A DNA stretch of 64,000 bases from Megascapheus bottae (GCA_024803745.1 JANJXV010000025.1:19770610-19834609); one strand, 5' to 3'. Counted from the first letter of the stretch, positions 1 through 12,012 are shown. Translations and numbers: made by a program. Notes: generated by a model from the letters alone, not told the origin.

Positions 1-50
1 TTCCCTCCCTCCCGCCCTTCTTTCCTTCCTTCCTTCTTTCTTTTTTGTTT
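1..50 (+). repeat. (TTCC)n/(CCCT)n pyrimidine simple repeat
   Basis: The window opens inside a C/T-only tract of TTCC and CCCT units. It runs into the T-rich 3' tail of the antisense SINE that follows, so it probably grew out of that SINE's poly(A) tail (inference). Confidence 0.85.
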
Positions 51-238
51 TTGCCAGTCCTGGGGCATTAGCTCAGAGCCTGAGCACTGTCTTTGGGTTT
101 TCTCAAGGCTAGAACCCTACCCCTTGAGCGATAGCACCATTTCTATCTTTTTCTGTGTATGTGGTACCAAGGAATGGAACCCAGGTCTTCGTGCACGTTC
201 AGCAAGCACTCTACCACTAGGCAGACTCCCGGCTCCTA
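47..238 (-). mobile_element. IDL-Geo type dimeric SINE, antisense
   Basis: Reading the minus strand, an ID/tRNA-Ala-like left half is followed by the Geo right half and an A-rich tail. Antisense marks are 'gccagtcctggggc' at the tail end and 'gcaagcactctaccacta' (rc of the pol III A-box region) at the other end. About 15-20% diverged from the younger copies in this window. Confidence 0.88.
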
Positions 239-639
239 CATATGTGTTTTACATGTCTCTCCTCAGCTGCCTGCACCTGTTTACCTACATTGCTAATTTG
301 TTTGACCCATGAATGATGTTATAAATGTCTAAATGGCTCTTGGCAGAAACAAAGGTTCTTCACTCTTGCTTTGGGCTTCAGTCAGGAGTTCTTTTCACAC
401 TGGGGGTTCTTCTTTAACATGAATTCTTTTCCTGTGAAGCACTCTGTGATCACAGGAGGTGGTTTTAGTCAGCGTTCTCTTCCTAGGATAAATGCTTTCC
501 TTTTAGATATTCTTGCTCAGGTCCTAGAGTATAGTCATCATTAGGCAGGACCACAGGGAGAGATCTGCTGGTTTTCAGGGAATGTCATGGCTTTAAGCCA
601 AGAAAGCAGTCCCTTTATGCTTTTGTCTCATACATCATA
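239..639. other. Unassigned low-repeat sequence
   Basis: No repeat, RNA gene or convincing coding frame was recognised here. Composition is ordinary and slightly T-rich. Confidence 0.5.
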
Positions 640-705
640 TGACCACAGCACCTCACATCTAGTCTGACACATAGTAGGCTCTCAATAAATGTTTGCTTCA
701 TGTTT
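640..705 (+). mobile_element. L2/MIR-type 3' end fragment
   Basis: It carries the widespread 3' signature 'cacatagtaggctctcaat' followed by AAATGTTTG, the ending shared by L2 and MIR retroposons. Only about 65 bp is recognisable, so the family is not settled. Confidence 0.7.
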
Positions 706-1087
706 GAATGTGCATTCCAGATGCAGAATACTTCCAGGGCTTCTAAGACTTTGTTTTGAGCTGAATTAAAATGCTGTGCCCGAATTTTTTCTGGGAGAGT
801 TTTATAACCCAATCAGCTGGTGTGGCTGGCTGAAATGTTTCATAACTGTGGCCCTACCCCCTCCCTCCCCACAGGAGATGGAGCCTCAGGAACAGGGGAC
901 AGCTTCCATCCTAGTCCCCAAGAGTTCCTCACAGACTCTACTGTCATTTTTATTCAAGTACTGCTCAGTTCTTTTATTATATAATGGATTTATTTCTTTT
1001 CATTATGGAATAAGAGAGTCACCTTGCTGGAAATTTGGGGAAACCTAAAAAAGAAGGAAGTCCACTCACTGATGCTAGGCTGATAGA
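706..1087. other. Unassigned; contains a pyrimidine tract plus AG
   Basis: Mostly ordinary sequence. A CCCCTCCCTCCCCACAG stretch near 870 resembles a splice acceptor, but no coding exon of known type follows, so no exon is called. Confidence 0.4.
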
Positions 1088-1316
1088 CTTTTTTTGTTGT
1101 TGTTGGTTGTGGGGCTTGAATTAAGGGTCTGGGTATGGTCCTTGAGCTCTTTTGCTCAAGGCTAGGACTCGTCCACTTTGAGCCACAGCTCTACTTCTGG
1201 TTTCTGGTGATTAGTTGGAGATAAGAGTCTCATGGACTTCCCTGTCTGGGCTAGCAATCCCCATATCTCAACCTAAGTAGCCTGGATTTACAGGCATGAG
1301 CCACCAGTGCCCTGCC
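1088..1316 (-). mobile_element. B1/7SL-like + Geo composite SINE, antisense
   Basis: On the minus strand the head reads 'ggctcatgcctgtaaatcc', a 7SL/B1/Alu-type start. It is followed by a CTCTTATCTCCAA linker and the same right-hand Geo module found in the tRNA-headed SINEs. A T-run at about 1089-1096 is the antisense tail. Confidence 0.85.
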
Positions 1317-2015
1317 TAGTTCTCTAGCCCTGCTTCTCCCACTTACATGTTTTCTTCTTTCTTAAAATTTTTATTAAACATTCTTATGACCATATTATGA
1401 ATATAATTTTATAACCTGCTGCTTTTTTCCTGCTTAGCAGAAATGAGATTTTTTCCTCAGATTTAATTACATAGTTTTAAAATAACCATGACTGTTTCTT
1501 TTTCTTATTTTATCCCTTTCTGAAATTTTAAGACTCAGTTAACATGCTCACACAGTAACAGTACAGGGAGAGAAGCATTTCCAATGAAATCAGGGGTCCC
1601 TGACCCCTCCTCTCCTTCTCTTCTTCCCAGCCTGCTTCCCAGAGGCAACTGCTAGCAATGTTGTTTCCATTTTTAGGTCTTGGGGTGTTTATCTCTGTAA
1701 CTTCAAAATAAGATGCTTATGCGGCTGTTTTTTTTTGATTCATCAATTTAAGACAGTTTCTGTTGACTGTCTGCCATGGAAGATGAGCATCCAGCATATT
1801 GACATGGCCCCTCCTCCTCTGCTTTCTGTCCTTCCCTGTTTTTTATTTGAAGAAAGTGAGGCATGCACATGGAAAAATTATGGCAAGAGAGAGACAGCAC
1901 CCGGGACATCTTCAACATCTAGGACAAGTGCTTGGAACAACAACAACAAAACAATCCAATATCCAGTAAGATCAAATTTGCAATGTCTAATGTCTACCCA
2001 AACATTACTTGTACG
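1317..2015. other. Unassigned AT-rich stretch, possibly an ancient LINE 3' region
   Basis: The T-rich part (1340-1720), including AGAGGCAACTGCTAGCAATG, is reminiscent of old L1M-type 3' untranslated sequence. The match is weak and from memory. Nothing else was recognised. Confidence 0.3.
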
Positions 2016-2085
2016 GATCCAGGTGTGGTGGTGCATGTCTGTAGTCTCTAATCCTCAGAAGTGCATGTGGAGGCTTCAGAGGCTC
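2016..2085 (+). mobile_element. Diverged B1-like fragment
   Basis: 'ccaggtgtggtggtgcatgt' followed by CTGTAGTCTCTAATCC resembles a B1/7SL head. The rest is too diverged to delimit. Confidence 0.5.
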
Positions 2086-2099
2086 CTTCAACCTTCTTA

Positions 2100-3080
2100 G
2101 GGAGGTTGGAGGAGACAGCCAGTGTCCAGTGCACACACATGCTCATGCCCACCATTGGTATGGTCACAGACCATATACGCACTTGCCCCTAAGCACTCAT
2201 CATTCTCAGTGCTTGCGTACTATCTGACTGATCTGCTATAGCATTGTTTAATGAGCTATTCCCTCTTGATGGTAATTATGTTCCTTTCTCCAGTAAGAGT
2301 TATCAAAAAGCTTGGAGATTTAGTGTTCTGAGTTTAACCAACAGATATAGAATGGTCATTCAGAAGTCTGTGAGGGGTTCATTGTCCTTAACATATAACT
2401 GGGATTTCCCCTGGTTGCACTTGTTGATCCAGGCAGGCCCTGGGCTAGCAAAAGATGATGGCACAAGCAGGAAGGACTTTTGACTCCTGTCTTCCATAAA
2501 TTTCTCTGGTTTTGGACTGAAACCTGTTGCCCAGCATCCATCCACCATTCAGATGGAGAGTCAAGGCTTCTGAGTCCATGTTCTCCTGTTTTCTGCCTCT
2601 CTAGTCACTTACCCACACTCCTGCATGCATTGTTTGGACCACCAGCCCCTGCAGCCTGAGGCTTCCTGTGGCCCTTTGACCGGATGAGGTCTGTGTTGGG
2701 GGAAGGCCATAAGGGCCAGGAAATGGACACTCCGGAGAGTCTCCACCCATCATAGAGAACCTTGTCTTGACTCCCTCACTTTACATTCACCTATGTTGCA
2801 CACTATCTCTCAGGAGTCCCCGGGGGACTGAGTTTCTGGTGTTCACTGCAGCACCATTCTCATCAATGTGACCTAGACTGCTGCCCCCCCCCCCCCGTCT
2901 CTCTCATTTCTACACTGTTGTGCTAGGATTTCCCAGATTATTTTCCAAATCAAACCCTTGCATCAAATTTACTCATCAAAGCCTTCTCTTAGGAAAACCA
3001 TCCCAAGAAAACAAGAAGCTCATGCAGTGTGGAGATCCAATCCTGTCTTGGTATGTGGTAAGACATTGCATCTCTTGGAA
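2100..3080. other. Unassigned sequence with a poly(C) run
   Basis: No recognisable gene or repeat apart from a 13-base C homopolymer at 2884-2896. The region is relatively GC-rich around 2640-2840 but CpG-poor, so it is not a CpG island. Confidence 0.5.
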
Positions 3081-3084
3081 GTAA

Positions 3085-3240
3085 ATTTTCTAAGCAGAGA
3101 CTGAGCATGAATAGGAATTAGTGAAGCAGACTTGAGAACAGCATGTGCAAGGGTCCTGGGGGCAGAAATGTGTATGTGGCTGGAGTGAGTTCAAGAGTGT
3201 GTGTTTGAGGGGGAATATTGGGAGGATTTATGACTTGAAA
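3085..3240 (-). mobile_element. Ancient L2-like fragment
   Basis: 'aacagcatgtgcaagggtcc' is the antisense of the L2 segment usually written with CCTTTGCACTTGCTGTTCC. The sequence on either side is eroded. Confidence 0.5.
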
Positions 3241-3929
3241 GTGAATTTGCCTTGGCTTGTCTTTCCCCTTTGGGTTGCTTCTCTGTATATTTTTTTGAGC
3301 TCCATTATGGTCTGGCTTCATTAAAATGCATCTGAAATGAAATCTCTAATGTTGACAGTGCTGTCAGATGCAAAGGCCTCATTTCTCTTTGGTTCTTTCT
3401 CACTGAGCACTATCTATGAATTTCTGGGGAGGATATGAGGATTTTGATTGTTCTTTTTTGGGGGGGGTATGACCACATTATGTTAATTTCCCTATTGTCT
3501 TAGGGTATAAGAACATAAAGCAGTAACTCATTTATATGAAGACTGAATGCTGAGAGGTTGTTATGGAAACCAGGGGGAAATGTTCATGTTGGCTTGAGTA
3601 AATTGAATAACCCCTGTTAAAAGATTGAACACAGAACTTATTTACCCAATTGTGTGGTGTGTGGAAGAGATGAGAAAATCAACAAGATAAATGAGTTTTT
3701 TGGGGTGCAGAAGGATAGGAGCAGTGGGTGGATAAAGAGGGTGAATCAATGCTAGAGATTTATTATTTTTATTTAAACAGTTATTTCCCTTTTTCTTAGT
3801 ATTTTGTTCTTGATGCTCACTGGGTGTGGGGTTGGTAGAGGGGGGTAAGGAAGAGGGGCGGGCATGGTAAAAGACAGGCCTGGAGTTTCCATGATGCTTC
3901 TGAGCTCTGTCCTCCCTGGAGTGTCCTGG
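3241..3929. other. Unassigned sequence
   Basis: No family was recognised. It holds short G-runs (3459-3466, 3840-3845) and no convincing reading frame. Confidence 0.45.
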
Positions 3930-4135
3930 CCAGGTCAGGAACATCTGTCCAGGCTGGCCTTGAGCCGTGATCCCCTGGATTCCCTATAGCTACTTGTGCC
4001 TGCCTATTTTTTATTTTTAAAATTTATTTAATAAGCTTGTTGCTTGGAGACAGTGTCTTCTCAGGTAGTCTAGACTGTTCTTAAACTTGTTTACCTCTCA
4101 AGTACTGGGAATACAGATATGTCCCACCATCCCTA
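3930..4135 (-). mobile_element. Old B1-like SINE pieces, antisense
   Basis: GTCCAGGCTGGCCTTGAGCC and, further on, 'ctcaagtactgggaataca' with a following GTCCCACCAT are antisense B1 landmarks. Two B1-like units appear in series and are strongly diverged. Confidence 0.6.
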
Positions 4136-4195
4136 TTTCAGTGTTAACAGGTCTCTTTACTGTACTTCAGGATGAGTTTGAAAAGTAGTTTTAGG

Positions 4196-4515
4196 GCTGG
4201 GCATGGTAGTACCTGCCTGTAATTCCAGGGACTTGGGAGGTAGAAACAGGAGGATCAAGTTTCAAAGCCAACCTGGGTAAAAAGTTAGGGAGATCCGCAA
4301 TATACAAGCTGGGAATGGTGGGTCATGCATGTAATCCCAACTACTCTGGATAGAAAAAGAAATATTGTGGTCTGAGGCTGTCTTGGGCTAAAGCATGAGA
4401 CTTTATCTGAAAACAAACTAAAGCAGAAGGGACTGACATTGTGGCTCAAATAGTAGAGTACTTGCTTAGTAAGTGCAAGGCCTTGAGTCCAATGTCCAGT
4501 ACTGTTCCTCCTCCT
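4196..4515 (+). mobile_element. Three-part SINE: B1 - B1 - ID-like
   Basis: Two 7SL/B1-like heads occur in direct order (GGGCTGGGCATGGTAGTACC at 4196 and AAGCTGGGAATGGTGGGTCA near 4308). They are followed by a tRNA/ID-like unit with 'gtggctcaaatagtagagta' and TTGAGTCCAATG as degraded A and B boxes. The same order recurs at 19315, 37190, 47125, 48597 and 53012. Confidence 0.75.
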
Positions 4516-5849
4516 CTTCACCCAAAGACTAGTTCTGTTGTTTTTTATTCTCTGAGACATACTTTGGAAGACGAGTGAGGAAGCAAAGTTGTAGAGCAAG
4601 CTCTGCAGTTGTGCAGGGTGGCAGCGCAGTCAGAACTCAGGGAGTCCTCCAGCTTGGGGACAGACAGCCTTCTGGAAGTTGGTGCATACTTAAAGGGTTC
4701 ACCAAGCCACTGACAGGGGTGTGTCGCAGCTCAGTGATCAGGTCCTGGGCTCTGGGATCCATGGATGGTTCTGCTTCTTGGCACATGTGTCAGGTTCCCT
4801 GTAGGAGGTCATTCACCATTTGTGACTGCCATCACGATGCATTTGGGTCCTATCTCCTTTCTGCAGCTCTTCCTTCTCATTTCTGTTCCTGCACTTTGAT
4901 GGGACAAGACATGCAGCACCCCAGGTGGCAGGTGGATGGCCTAGTGATACCCCTGACTGTATTCACACCGTCTGCAGTGGAACTTCTCTAATGAAGAGAG
5001 GCTTAAACCCTCAGTAGTTATATCTTCATTGGCCCCATAGCTTGATTTGGCCACAGGATATAGAAAAATGTCTTGGAACCTGGGTCTCAGAATATCCAAT
5101 CTGTTCTGGAGCCCTGCCATGCCAGGCAGTCACTCAGGAGATGAGCTCCTTTCTGACCCAGCTTAAGCCCAGGTATGTTAGAGAGCTGGGGCATAATGCC
5201 ACCACTCCTGCCTGACCTGCAGTCAAATGAACCAGAACTCTACAGCCATAGTGAGTGTTCTTATATATTATGCACTGAGGTCTTGGGACTATTTGTTATG
5301 CAGCACAATTGAAGCAGTGGGGAAGCAAGATCCTCATAGCTGCCCTTCTCCATCTCTCCAGCAAGTCAGGTGTCTCTGGCTTTTCCTGGATGTGGCTCCT
5401 CATGGGGGTGCTTTGGTATTGCCTTGAGAATCTGAGGTACACGCTTTAATGAAGAATGATGAGTGCTGTATGGGCTAGGTCTTTGTTTCCCTGTGAAGCT
5501 GATGCTCAGAAATCCTCCATCTCCACTAGATTCTTGCAGAAACTCAGGACAACTGAGAAGCAGCTTACTTTCAGCCAAGCAAAGTAGATGTTCTCACTTT
5601 TGTCCTTGTCTAAAGGACATCCAAATTCAAATATAGCCACCATGGTTCTGTAGAGGACCCAGCTTGTCTACTGCTGCCCACATGACCCTGAGCAGCTGTG
5701 TTCTGAGCACTGGAAGATGCCATCGAAGCCTCAGGCTGATCATGAGGACAGGAAAGGCAACCCTGATGACTGCTCCCCTAGGTCTTTGGAGCTACAGGCC
5801 TGAAGGAACCTGAGCCTCATGGCTCAGCTGCTCACAGCCTTCAGGAATT
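4516..5849. other. Unassigned sequence
   Basis: About 1.3 kb with no recognised repeat. A 138-codon open frame begins near 4575 but lacks protein-like composition and any known motif. It looks like chance. Confidence 0.45.
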
Positions 5850-6165
5850 CATATGATGGGGGAATAAACAAGTAGATGTTTCATGGCCAAATGTAATGAA
5901 ATGGTATTTGGGGATGGGGCTTTTTGCATGTGATTAGGTCAGGAGGGTGGAATCCTCAAGAATGAGATTAATGCCTTTTAAAAGAAGTGTGAGGACACAC
6001 TGAAAGGAGAACCACCACAACCTGGGATGTGAGCCTTCATCATACCTGCTTGCACCCCTACCTAAGCTTTTGCAGTCTACACAGTTGTGAGACACTCACT
6101 TCTGTAGTTTATAACCCTTTCAGCCTATGGCATTCTGTTACGGAAATCTGAGTGGACCAAGAGGT
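5850..6165 (+). mobile_element. MaLR-type LTR (MST/MLT1-like)
   Basis: Landmarks in order are TTTGGGGATGGGGCTTTTTG, 'gtgattaggtcaggagggtg', GAGATTAATGCCTTTTAAAA, GTTTATAACCCTTTCAGCCT and a final TCTGAGTGGACCAAGAG. This is the layout of MaLR LTRs. It appears to be a solo LTR with no internal region. Confidence 0.8.
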
Positions 6166-6359
6166 TCCACCAGCATCTTTCATACTGCCACCATACTGCT
6201 CTGTTAAGTCCTGCTAACTTTCATTTAGATGAAGGTTTCCTAAATATCTTTAATTGCTTAGGTTTTATTTTTATTATTTTGCTGCACAAGCATATGACAT
6301 GAAAATCTTTTTGCAAGCAATGCTACATGGATTGAATGTGATACTCATAAAGAATCCTT

Positions 6360-6455
6360 TATGAGAAAGGAGAAACTTCCTGAGAAACTCAATGACCTGT
6401 TCAAGGTGTGCAGCTAGAATGGGGTGTACTAGGACCAGAACCTGTGAAGAATTTC
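6360..6455 (-). mobile_element. MIR fragment
   Basis: 'aatgacctgttcaaggtgtg' followed by CAGCTAGAATGGGG corresponds to the antisense MIR core and tRNA-related end (…AAGGTCACACAGCTAG…). Confidence 0.6.
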
Positions 6456-6559
6456 TCTTTCCATCCTAGGCAGCCATAAAACCCACTACCCCTGGTTGGG
6501 GAGCCCTCACTACCAAATCTCTTCCACAGGCGTGTCTTAAAGTATCAAGTAAGGAAGGA

Positions 6560-6830
6560 AAGGGCACGAGCTAATGCTGCCATCCTTCCATACAAAGGGA
6601 TGTCAAGGAGCATGCATGATATGTATGAATCATAATGAATTTCTTGTACGTATATTGAAATGGAAAATGGGCAGTAAACCAGGGAAAATGAACTTGGAGA
6701 AGTCTTTTCATTTGGCAGCAGCTGTTACAACTTCCTGTTGTGGGAGCAAAATGACAGCCATGTAAATGAAATGCATGAAATAAAAACATGAAATGACTGA
6801 AAAAAAATAATACATGCAGAGCAATAGCTG
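6560..6830. other. Low-repeat AT-rich block, possibly conserved non-coding
   Basis: It is free of recognisable repeats and contains AATTTCTTGTACGTATATTG and repeated ATGAAAT/CATGAAAT motifs. This is a composition-based impression only. Confidence 0.2.
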
Positions 6831-8754
6831 TCTTTTGATGGTGGATGGGTGAGTTCAGAAGCTTTGAGAAGCAAAAGGCAAAACAGACATAGCTGTCTCT
6901 GAAGGGTCACAAGAGGGAGCAGCAGGGCCTGAGATCATGTGCAGATCTGACACCTTTGAAGGGAGAGGGAGATGGTTAAGAAGAGCCTTATCTTTCAGCC
7001 TGGCAACTAGGGAGTTTTGAGACAAACCTGCTGTTGGAGAAATCGTGTCCAGGGGATAGAAAACCCGAGTTTAAGGATTCTTTCTATACCCACATTTGAC
7101 TGGGAAAAGCCTCTGAGTGGGTTGCCTGGCATAAGCAGAGTGGTCCCGAAAGGGTGGCAGCTGGACACTGATGGTCAGGTCTGCTCCCTGAGCTGGAAGA
7201 TCTGAAGCAGGAACTTTCCTCCTACTGGCCATTGCCGGTAGGAAATCTTCCTACTGGTCATTGGTGCCTCCCTACAACACGAGCATTGATAAAGCAGGTC
7301 CACTGAGCACTGGCCCCCGGTGGTCAGCTTGATGAGGCAGAGTGCTCAGTCACATGAAGTAGGATTTTACTTATAGGCAGGCCAAGCCTATAGGAACCTA
7401 GGGTTCATTGTCAGCCATTGTCCCAAAGCTCAGGGTGAATGGAGCAGATCCACACACACCCTGCTTGCCTAGCAGCTGGGGGACTCCAGGGAGCAGCCCG
7501 CCCTGAGTTCTTATGCCAGAGTAATGGAATTGACTGGGTGAAGTGGTGAAGGACATCTCACTTACTGGGCAGACTGGGACAGGGCTTAGGATGCTCTGGT
7601 TAATTTTTCTTATTTCACTCCTATTTATTCTTGAGGGGTCTAAGTAAAGAGGAGGGTTTGGGAGGACTGGTCAGGTCCAAGGCCACCTGGAGCAGTGTCC
7701 TGCAACATTTGGTAAAAGCTTATTGAACAGGAATGTGAGAAGCCAAAGACAGTGAGCTGCCTCTTAGTATGCATACTTTCTGTTTTGTATACAAGTGTGT
7801 CAAGTCAGTTGCATGGAAAGGGTCACAACAGGAAGGTGTAATAGTTGCCAGAAAATGAGGAGAAAGCCATTCCCAAGCTTCCCTTCACTGCTTCCCTGCC
7901 TGCACCTTGTGAAAGAGACTGAATAATATGGAATATGACCTAACTTTCCCTTATAAAACTATTTTTGAGATAGTGGCTAGAGAGAAGAATAATTGAGGTC
8001 AGGAATGAGAGCTTGAGCCCTGTAGTTGTGGGTCTGGGGTTTCCTTAAATATTTTTTTTCAATCATTGTAAGTTCGGAAAGAAAGACTAGCTAAGTTCAG
8101 AATGCTCATTGTCTGAGCATTGCTTAGTTCTCAGTAGGTACTGGGTGTATTGTTTGTGAAATTAAATGAATAAAGGGAAGGCTGAGCCTTGCATAGGACT
8201 TGTACCCGAAGTTACCCCTCCTGATGGCCAAAGGAGCTGGGCACCATTGTAACTGACACCTTCCAGTCAGTTATGAAGTGTTTTTAACCAGTGCTTGGAA
8301 CCTCTGTGTGTGCAGGTAGAAGGGGCTTTGCCATCAGAGTTGACTCTGTGTCAAGTAAAGAGATGCAGGAGTTGGCCGTTGGGAATTAAGGAAACAATGG
8401 GTCATAATAAGTCCATGAGGGGCTCAGTGATGGCTGAGGAATGTTCCTGCCTTCCCTCTTCCACCCCATACTCTCAAGGCAAGGCTAGAAATCGTCAGAC
8501 AGTTTATGAGAAAGTAAAATGACCTGCATGTTATCTGGAATCCCCAAGAACAAAAATCAAAGCATAGTTTACTTAGGTGAATGCCTGCCAATTTGGGAGA
8601 AATGCTCTTCCCAAGGTATCCCCTGGGCCTGGTACCCTTTTTGTTGCTTTTTCACCCCATAAGAGCAGATGTACAGAGCCATTGCCTGTAGGGAATCACT
8701 TCTCATCTGGGGGGATTCATTTGCCACTGGAGATGGGGCCATTGGAAGAGGAAT
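6831..8754. other. Unassigned sequence
   Basis: About 1.9 kb with no recognised gene or element. One faint L2/MIR-like ending (CTCAGTAGGTACTGGGTG) occurs near 8131. Confidence 0.45.
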
Positions 8755-9165
8755 GGCTAATCTTGATGTTCAACTTGGCTGGACTGAGAGATACCTGGGA
8801 GATTTGTTAGCACACATCTGGATATATCTGTGAGGGCTTTTCAAAGAAAGTAGATCTTGAGACCTCTGACCTAATGAAAGATTTAACCTACTGTTCAATG
8901 AAAAATTTGAGTAGGTTATTGGGAGGTGGTGGGAAACAGGAGGTAGGGTCCCTGTGTGTCCTTGGGAGCTGTCTCTTGCCCTGGCCCCGTCCTGCCTTCT
9001 CTCTCTGCTTCCTGTCTGCCATGAGTTGGACAGCTCTGCTCCATCACATCCCCATGATGGACAGACCCCTTTGAAGCCATGAGCTAAAGCAAGTCTTTCT
9101 TCTTTTTATGTCTGATGCTTTGTCACAGTGAAGCCAAGTCTAGCTAGGAGCAAATAACTTCCTGG
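8755..9165 (+). mobile_element. Probable ERVL/MaLR-class LTR remnant
   Basis: 'gatgttcaacttggctggac', TGAGAGATACCTGGGAGATT, CTGGATATATCTGTGAGGGC and, near the end, 'gccatgagctaaagcaagtc' with TTTGTCACAGTGAAG follow an LTR pattern seen widely in rodents and other mammals. I cannot assign the subfamily. Confidence 0.5.
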
Positions 9166-9726
9166 CACACTTTGACTTTTCTCCCAAACTCTGCTTTACC
9201 CATGTGGCCTTAACATCTGTCCCCTTTTATAAGGCTATTTCTCTCTAGTTTTGGATTCCAAATTTCCTTCCCTTACTTCCTCTAGAGCCCCAGAAGAACA
9301 AGGAATTCTTATTGATGAGGATAATTAAATAAATCCCAGAGATACAGAAGTATTCTTAATATATATTTTTTCCTTTACACAAGATACTCATCTTCTTTGT
9401 AGCATCAAACAAACTCCCTTTTGGAAACATTTCCTGGTGTTGTGATTGTCTCAAATTCTCTTAAGTTTCATTTCCTTTTGATGTGATTTGATTTGATTTT
9501 AGGACTCACACAGTCAACTGCTTAGGATAAGTTGTTGCTGGCTCTTCTTCCAATGACAGAGATTGTGTTTCACCCAGTGTGATGTTAGATCCGTATATAG
9601 CTTATTGTTACATGGCACCAGCTCCTTGGAAGAATATTCTGTCTTGTTTTCTTGATAGCTAATTAAATAAGGCATTTTCTGCGGCTTAATAAGTTCTTGT
9701 TGTAGAAAAGCTACCATGAATTTAGA

Positions 9727-9727
<1 letters not shown>
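9166..9727. other. Unassigned sequence
   Basis: Unique-looking AT-rich DNA with a short GATTT triplication (9485-9499). No coding or RNA feature recognised. Confidence 0.45.
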
Positions 9728-9783
<56 letters not shown>

Positions 9784-9790
9784 TGTGTGT

Positions 9791-9846
<56 letters not shown>

Positions 9847-9885
9847 GACAGAGACAGAGAGACAGAGAGAGACAGGGGGGGAGAG
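9728..9885 (+). repeat. Compound microsatellite (TG)n-(GA)n-(CAGAGA)n
   Basis: About 31 TG units with one TA interruption (9729-9791) are joined directly to about 22 GA units (9795-9838) and degenerate GACAGA units. Open frames through it on both strands are repeat artefacts. Confidence 0.98.
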
Positions 9886-11831
9886 ATGGTTGGGAGACAA
9901 GTAAAAACTGACGTAAAAGTAAGCAAGCTGAACCAGGCTAAGCAAACCCTGCTCTGTGATCTGGGCTTGGATGGTGTAGCGATACAGCATCCACTATGGG
10001 GACTTGAGATTTTTCATCTTGTACAAGGAAGGTTTTAGGTCAGTCTCATTTCTTATGCTAAGTATGTTGAGAGTTCAGAAATGTAATTTTAGTTTTGTAA
10101 AGGATGAGTCTTTCTAAAGAATCCAACCTTTTTTCCCCTCAACTCATTTTGGAGTGTAAGTGGAAAGGTTAGACAATTTAAATATTTTTGTATTCATTTC
10201 CACGCTGTCATTTAATTCCCTCAGACCAGTTGCAGAGTTTGGTCTCCCAACCTATTGTGGGTCTCTGCTGAGCGTTTTCTGCATTTCAAACAAGAGGTGA
10301 CTTTTAATTACCATTCCTTAGGTTTTAGAAGAGGAATTTTCCTTGCTTTCCTTCTCTACCTTCACTGACTGTCTTTTAACTCAGAATCAGAACATGGCTT
10401 ACAGGCTTGGACAGCAAGCTGAACTATGGATAGCCCAGTGGGGTCCAGAGGCCTGCAGCAAGACTTGCTACTCAACTCACAGGGTCTGCTGCGAAGGGTA
10501 TGTAGGAATCTCTGTTCCAACAAACCATCTGAATTCCAAGATGGCTGCAGCACACAGGGGCCCATGTATGTGCAAACAGCATATACAGGGAAGCCAATCC
10601 CAACCATGTGTGAATGCTTCTTCAGATGAAGAACAGGAACTAATGCTGCCTCAAATTCTTTGGTTATGATCTGGACATCAAATAAGTTATCTGCTTTGGA
10701 GTTTGGATGGTTGTGTTGATTATGTGAATATAACATGACTTTTCAGATTGTGTCTTTCCAATTCTATTTATGTGCTGAATTTGCTCATTGCTCCCTGAAA
10801 GTGGTTTTGACCCTGGGGACATTTGGTTAACTTTCCAGACGTTTTTTTGGAGACAGGTTGGGCTTGGTTAAAATTGTGAATGGATTGTGCCAGACGGTAC
10901 TGTTCCCTAGTTGATAGAGACTGGAATCCTGCGAAGGGTCCTGTGCCATACAGGACAGCCCCCAGTGGTAACCTGACCTGAATATCTGTGATGTTGTGAT
11001 TGACCAACCCCATATCCTATCTTCAGGCTGTACCCACTCTTTGGATGTGAACTGGGAGTTGCAGAGAAGAGGCACTTGCATTATTTCTTTGTAGATGAAA
11101 AAGATTTATCTTGTCCTGGGAAGGAGGTCAATATGATTTCTAAAGATGTACACAGAATAACATAAAAATAACCAGGAAGCCAGTGGAAATGTGTTTTCAA
11201 GGGCACGCTGTATGGCCTGAGGTTGCCTTTTCAGACATTGGTTTACCTGGTGAGGTTATTGCTTGTATGCTGGACCAAGTCCACGGCCTTTCATGGTGTC
11301 CCTTCTTCGTTAGAAAAGGCAAAGCTACCTGCTGGCATGAAAAATAACTTTAAGAAGCTTCTGGGTAATTGGGTGATATTTCTGGATTTGTCTTCCTGTC
11401 TAACGTACATCAGTTAAACTTTTGACTCTCCAGTGCTTTCTGGAGAAGGTAATAATCAGAAACTAAATTGACTTGGGTTTTTTCCTCCATTTTTGCCCCG
11501 CATTTCTAAAGATTAATCTCCAGTATCTGTGAGTGCCAGGTGATTTGTGGAAACGGCAGTGCTTTGTCAATACCAGCCTGGCCTCCATTGATCAAACCCC
11601 CATTTAGGTGCTTGCTGCTGTCAGTGGGGAACAGCCAGGGATGAGGAGGGAAGGGGAAAGGCCACTCTGGCAGCTGTGACTGCTAGAGGTGTTAGTGAAA
11701 GTTTTAGCTGGCTCATGGAGCGAGAAGGAGTTGAGACCTATTTGTAGTGATGGAGAGACTGAATGTCGAAAGTCCTCTTAGATCAAGTCCATCATTATTC
11801 AGAAGATGCTACTCAGAAAGTCCCTTCCTGA
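9886..11831. other. Unassigned, low-repeat region
   Basis: Nearly 2 kb without recognised mobile elements. The part at 10080-10320 has a conserved-looking texture (ATTTCCACGCTGTCATTTAA, TTTTAATTACC). Overlapping sense and antisense open frames at 10343-10736 show no known domain and are probably fortuitous. Confidence 0.4.
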
Positions 11832-12012
11832 GGGGCCAGGAGTTTGGACTAATGGTAGAGTGCCTAGCAAGCACAAAGATCAGGGTTTAATTCCTTGGTA
11901 CTACATACATAGAAAAAGCCGAAAATGGTGCTGTGGCTCAAGTGATAGAGCTCAAGGACAGAGCTCAGACCCTGAGTTCAAGCCCCAGGATTGGCAGAAA
12001 TAAAAAAAAAAG
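11832..12012 (+). mobile_element. IDL-Geo dimeric SINE
   Basis: Head GGGGCCAGGAGTTTGGACTA, left-half B box AGGGTTTAATTCC, linker ACATAGAAAAAGCC, then the Geo half ending in an A-rich tail. The left half has lost several bases between its A box and anticodon region. Confidence 0.85.

Noticed and set aside
870..1048. Exon after the CTCCCTCCCCACAG acceptor-like site
   Set aside because: The frame that follows has no recognisable motif and no clear donor site; a pyrimidine tract plus AG is common by chance.
2640..2850. CpG island or promoter
   Set aside because: G+C is moderately high but CpG dinucleotides are rare; no initiator or TATA arrangement is seen.
4575..4991. 138-codon plus-strand frame
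   Set aside because: Cys/Ser-rich low-information peptide without known motif and without supporting splice signals.
9514..9990. 158-codon minus-strand frame through TG/GA repeats
   Set aside because: Translation is mostly Ser-Leu and Thr-His repeats from the microsatellite; similar frames exist on both strands.
10343..10736. 108-codon (+) and 124-codon (-) overlapping frames
   Set aside because: Opposite-strand overlap with no recognised family. AAGATGGCTGC near 10539 resembles a YY1 site but alone is not evidence of a promoter.
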